Source of the DNA: Planctomycetota bacterium
GTDB lineage: Bacteria; Planctomycetota; Brocadiia; SM23-32
Reading direction: 5' to 3'
DNA: 8,248 nt
Assembly: GCA_018334735.1 (NCBI GenBank)
Contig: JAGXLK010000082.1
Span: 1-8,248, forward strand
Of the stretch, positions 7,254 through 8,248 are shown in pieces. How positions within the stretch are numbered: the stretch's first letter is position 1; each line of letters starts with the position of its first letter. The notes under the pieces were generated by a model. It had not been told where the DNA came from and made no database searches. It saw only the letters and a program-made list of their open reading frames with translations. A program made the position numbers and the translations under genes.

Positions 7254-7301
7254 TACAGTCCGTCGCATATTTCTTTCATCTTGATGTAAGGGAGGACGAG
7301 A

Positions 7302-7469
7302 ATGTACAGGTTAGTTATCGCAGTCGCTGTTCTGGCGCTAAGCTGGGGTGTTGTAGGTTGCAACAGGGAAGAACCGGCAGAAACCACATCCCCGACGGTA
7401 GAAGAGGAAGTTGAAGAAACTGGGGAAGAAGAAATTGAAGAAACTACGGAAGAAGACGTTACTGAGTAA
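7302..7469 (+). CDS. Small very acidic lipoprotein (55 residues), function unknown
   Basis: A short gene below usual length cut-offs but well supported. GGGAGG ends six bases before the ATG, an extended -10 promoter lies upstream, and a strong intrinsic terminator follows the TAA. The product has a short basic N-terminus (MYR), a hydrophobic core of about 14 residues and a lipobox VVGC with Cys20, so signal peptidase II cleavage and lipid attachment at Cys20 are expected. Asn at +2 does not match the Asp retention signal of E. coli, which would allow outer-membrane sorting if the same rule applies. The mature part is 36 residues with 16 Glu, one Asp and a single basic residue, Arg22. It is low in complexity and built on two copies of an eight-residue unit, [VI]EET[GT]EE[ED]. 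No known family is recognised. Its charge suggests an extended, unfolded, cation-binding or spacer-like surface peptide, which is inference only. Confidence 0.85.
   Translation: MYRLVIAVAVLALSWGVVGCNREEPAETTSPTVEEEVEETGEEEIEETTEEDVTE
7410..7457 (+). repeat. 24-base tandem repeat in the lipoprotein gene
   Basis: Two in-frame 24-base units (7410-7433 and 7434-7457) match at 20 of 24 bases. They encode VEETGEEE and IEETTEED. The GTA-GAA-GAG-GAA run just before may be a decayed part of a further unit. Confidence 0.7.
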
Positions 7470-7495
7470 CTGAGTAGTCTCGCAAATTACATAAT

Positions 7496-7546
7496 GGGGC
7501 TGCAGCCGTCAGGTCACGTATTATCGGCTGCTGCCCCTTGTTTTTT
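7496..7546 (+). terminator. Intrinsic terminator of the small lipoprotein gene
   Basis: The stem pairs 7496-7508 (GGGGCTGCAGCCG) with 7525-7537 (CGGCTGCTGCCCC), 13 positions with one T-T mismatch. The loop is 16 bases and TTGTTTTTT follows. On the other strand the stem is followed only by ATTATGTAATTT, so it may weakly end transcription arriving from metW as well. Confidence 0.88.
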
Positions 7547-7597
7547 GCAACTGGCATTATGCGTCTACCGAACGATCCATCCCCTCAATAGTTTCGT

Positions 7598-8206
7598 TCA
7601 TAGTTCCAGTTTGATGCCCTTTTCGATCACGAATGTCGCACTGGCAGCGAGAAAATTGGCGACCAGTTTAGGGATACGCTGATACGTAGCAGTAAAAAAC
7701 GCCGCGTCAATGATACGGTAATGCCGCGCTGTGCAGAACTCGCGGAAATCTTTCACCGTCAGTACTCGCAGGTTGGGCGTATTATACCAGTTATAGCGAA
7801 GAACTTTCGTCTTGGGAGCTCGGCCTTTCAGCAGCAATTGAAGGCGGATCGACCACTGTCCGAAGTTGGGGAAACTGATAATGGCCCTTCTTCCCACACG
7901 CAACATTTCTTCCACTATGCGCACGGGCTTAAGAGTCTGCTGGAGAGTCTGGCTCAGAACAACACAATCGAAACTGCCGTTGGCAAACATACCCATCCCT
8001 TCAAGCATGTCCCCATGATAGACCGACACACCGCGTCGGATGCAGGAACGCACGGCCGCTTCGTCAATATCTATACCGCACGCATCAACATCTTTGTCCT
8101 CGGAGAGACGTTCAATCAACGAACCATCCCCGCAACCCAAATCCAGCACCCGGGATTGGGAAGGCACGTGCGCCTCAATGTAGCGATAATCTCCGCGTTC
8201 CAGCAT
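7598..8206 (-). CDS. metW: MetW, methyltransferase-fold protein of methionine synthesis
   Basis: MetW is the usual partner of homoserine O-acetyltransferase MetX and is thought to activate or stabilise it in methionine synthesis. It has a class I SAM-methyltransferase fold. The protein has 202 residues, the normal MetW length. Seen: motif I VLDLGCGDG at 20-28; GIDID at 44-48; the RRGVSV segment at 57-62 followed by HGDMLEG at 64-70; and the MetW signatures LSQTLQ at 84-89, MLRVGRRAIISFPNFGQW at 101-118, RLQLLLKGR at 121-129 and WYNTPN at 140-145. The ATG start has GAGG seven bases upstream (8214-8217). No promoter is visible in the 42 bases to the window edge, so it is probably the distal gene of a transcript entering from the right, most likely from metX. 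One reading frame there ends with TAA at 8231-8233, which could be the end of that upstream gene, but too little is visible to annotate it. Confidence 0.95.
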   Translation of the reverse strand: MLERGDYRYIEAHVPSQSRVLDLGCGDGSLIERLSEDKDVDACGIDIDEAAVRSCIRRGVSVYHGDMLEGMGMFANGSFDCVVLSQTLQQTLKPVRIVEEMLRVGRRAIISFPNFGQWSIRLQLLLKGRAPKTKVLRYNWYNTPNLRVLTVKDFREFCTARHYRIIDAAFFTATYQRIPKLVANFLAASATFVIEKGIKLEL

Positions 8207-8248
8207 CAGTAGTCCTCAAAATGCTACCGGTTATTCTCCGCTCAAATC

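Larger units (their letters stand above)
7202..7256. repeat. Perfect 8-base inverted repeat flanking the divergent promoters
   Basis: GTATTGCC at 7202-7209 and its exact reverse complement GGCAATAC at 7249-7256 are separated by 39 bases. Each arm contains five bases of one -35 box. The symmetry goes three bases beyond what the two similar -35 boxes would require. The arms could be half-sites of a regulator or a coincidence. Confidence 0.4.

Noticed and set aside
6965..7414. Plus-strand open frame of 149 codons across the GH65/lipoprotein intergenic region
   Set aside because: It overlaps the GH65 5' end, both promoters and the lipoprotein gene in another frame, with no supporting signals.
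7570..7599. GAACGA / TCGTTC inverted repeat at the 3' end of metW
   Set aside because: The stem is six bases with no T tract on the minus strand, not convincing as a metW terminator.
1..8248. tRNA genes, rRNA, CRISPR arrays, insertion sequences, phage attachment sites
   Set aside because: No cloverleaf-like sequence, regularly spaced repeats, transposase frame or terminal inverted repeats were seen on either strand.

Overview
The window reads as a stretch of a bacterial chromosome with roughly balanced base composition (by eye, a little over half G+C). It contains housekeeping and envelope genes, with no mobile elements, tRNA or rRNA genes, or CRISPR arrays. The MEP-pathway enzymes, a site-2 protease of the RseP type, a MetW protein and a small lipoprotein with a lipobox suggest a bacterium with a Gram-negative style envelope. 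I cannot place the phylum; the gene order is not that of the well-studied enterobacteria or bacilli.

Left half (1-3760, minus strand): a compact unit transcribed ispG -> dxr -> rseP. A near-consensus sigma-70 type promoter (TTGATA, 17-base spacer, TATAAT) lies about 90 bases upstream of ispG. It is followed by a leader that can fold into nested hairpins. ispG and dxr are 6 bases apart, and dxr and rseP overlap by 19 bases. IspG and Dxr are two enzymes of the non-mevalonate isoprenoid route. The RseP homologue runs off the left edge after 472 codons and, unusually, carries four successive PDZ-like modules in place of the usual one or two.

Middle (3841-7061): a plus-strand gene for a roughly six-helix membrane protein (it resembles the DUF6159 group) has its own extended -10 promoter and strong ribosome binding site. 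It converges, with a 58-base gap, on a minus-strand glycoside hydrolase family 65 gene. That gene is most likely a disaccharide phosphorylase; its substrate cannot be read from the sequence.

Right part (7062-8248): between the GH65 gene and a tiny plus-strand gene lie two face-to-face promoters whose -10 boxes overlap, bracketed by a perfect 8-base inverted repeat. The tiny gene, absent from any set of ORFs limited to 60 or more codons, encodes a 55-residue very acidic lipoprotein with a 24-base tandem repeat and is closed by a strong intrinsic terminator. A minus-strand metW ends the window; its usual partner metX would lie just outside the right edge.

The most noteworthy items are the four-PDZ RseP, the acidic lipoprotein with its mutually exclusive divergent promoter, and the ispG leader structure. 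I see no clear sign of a wholly new multi-gene system.
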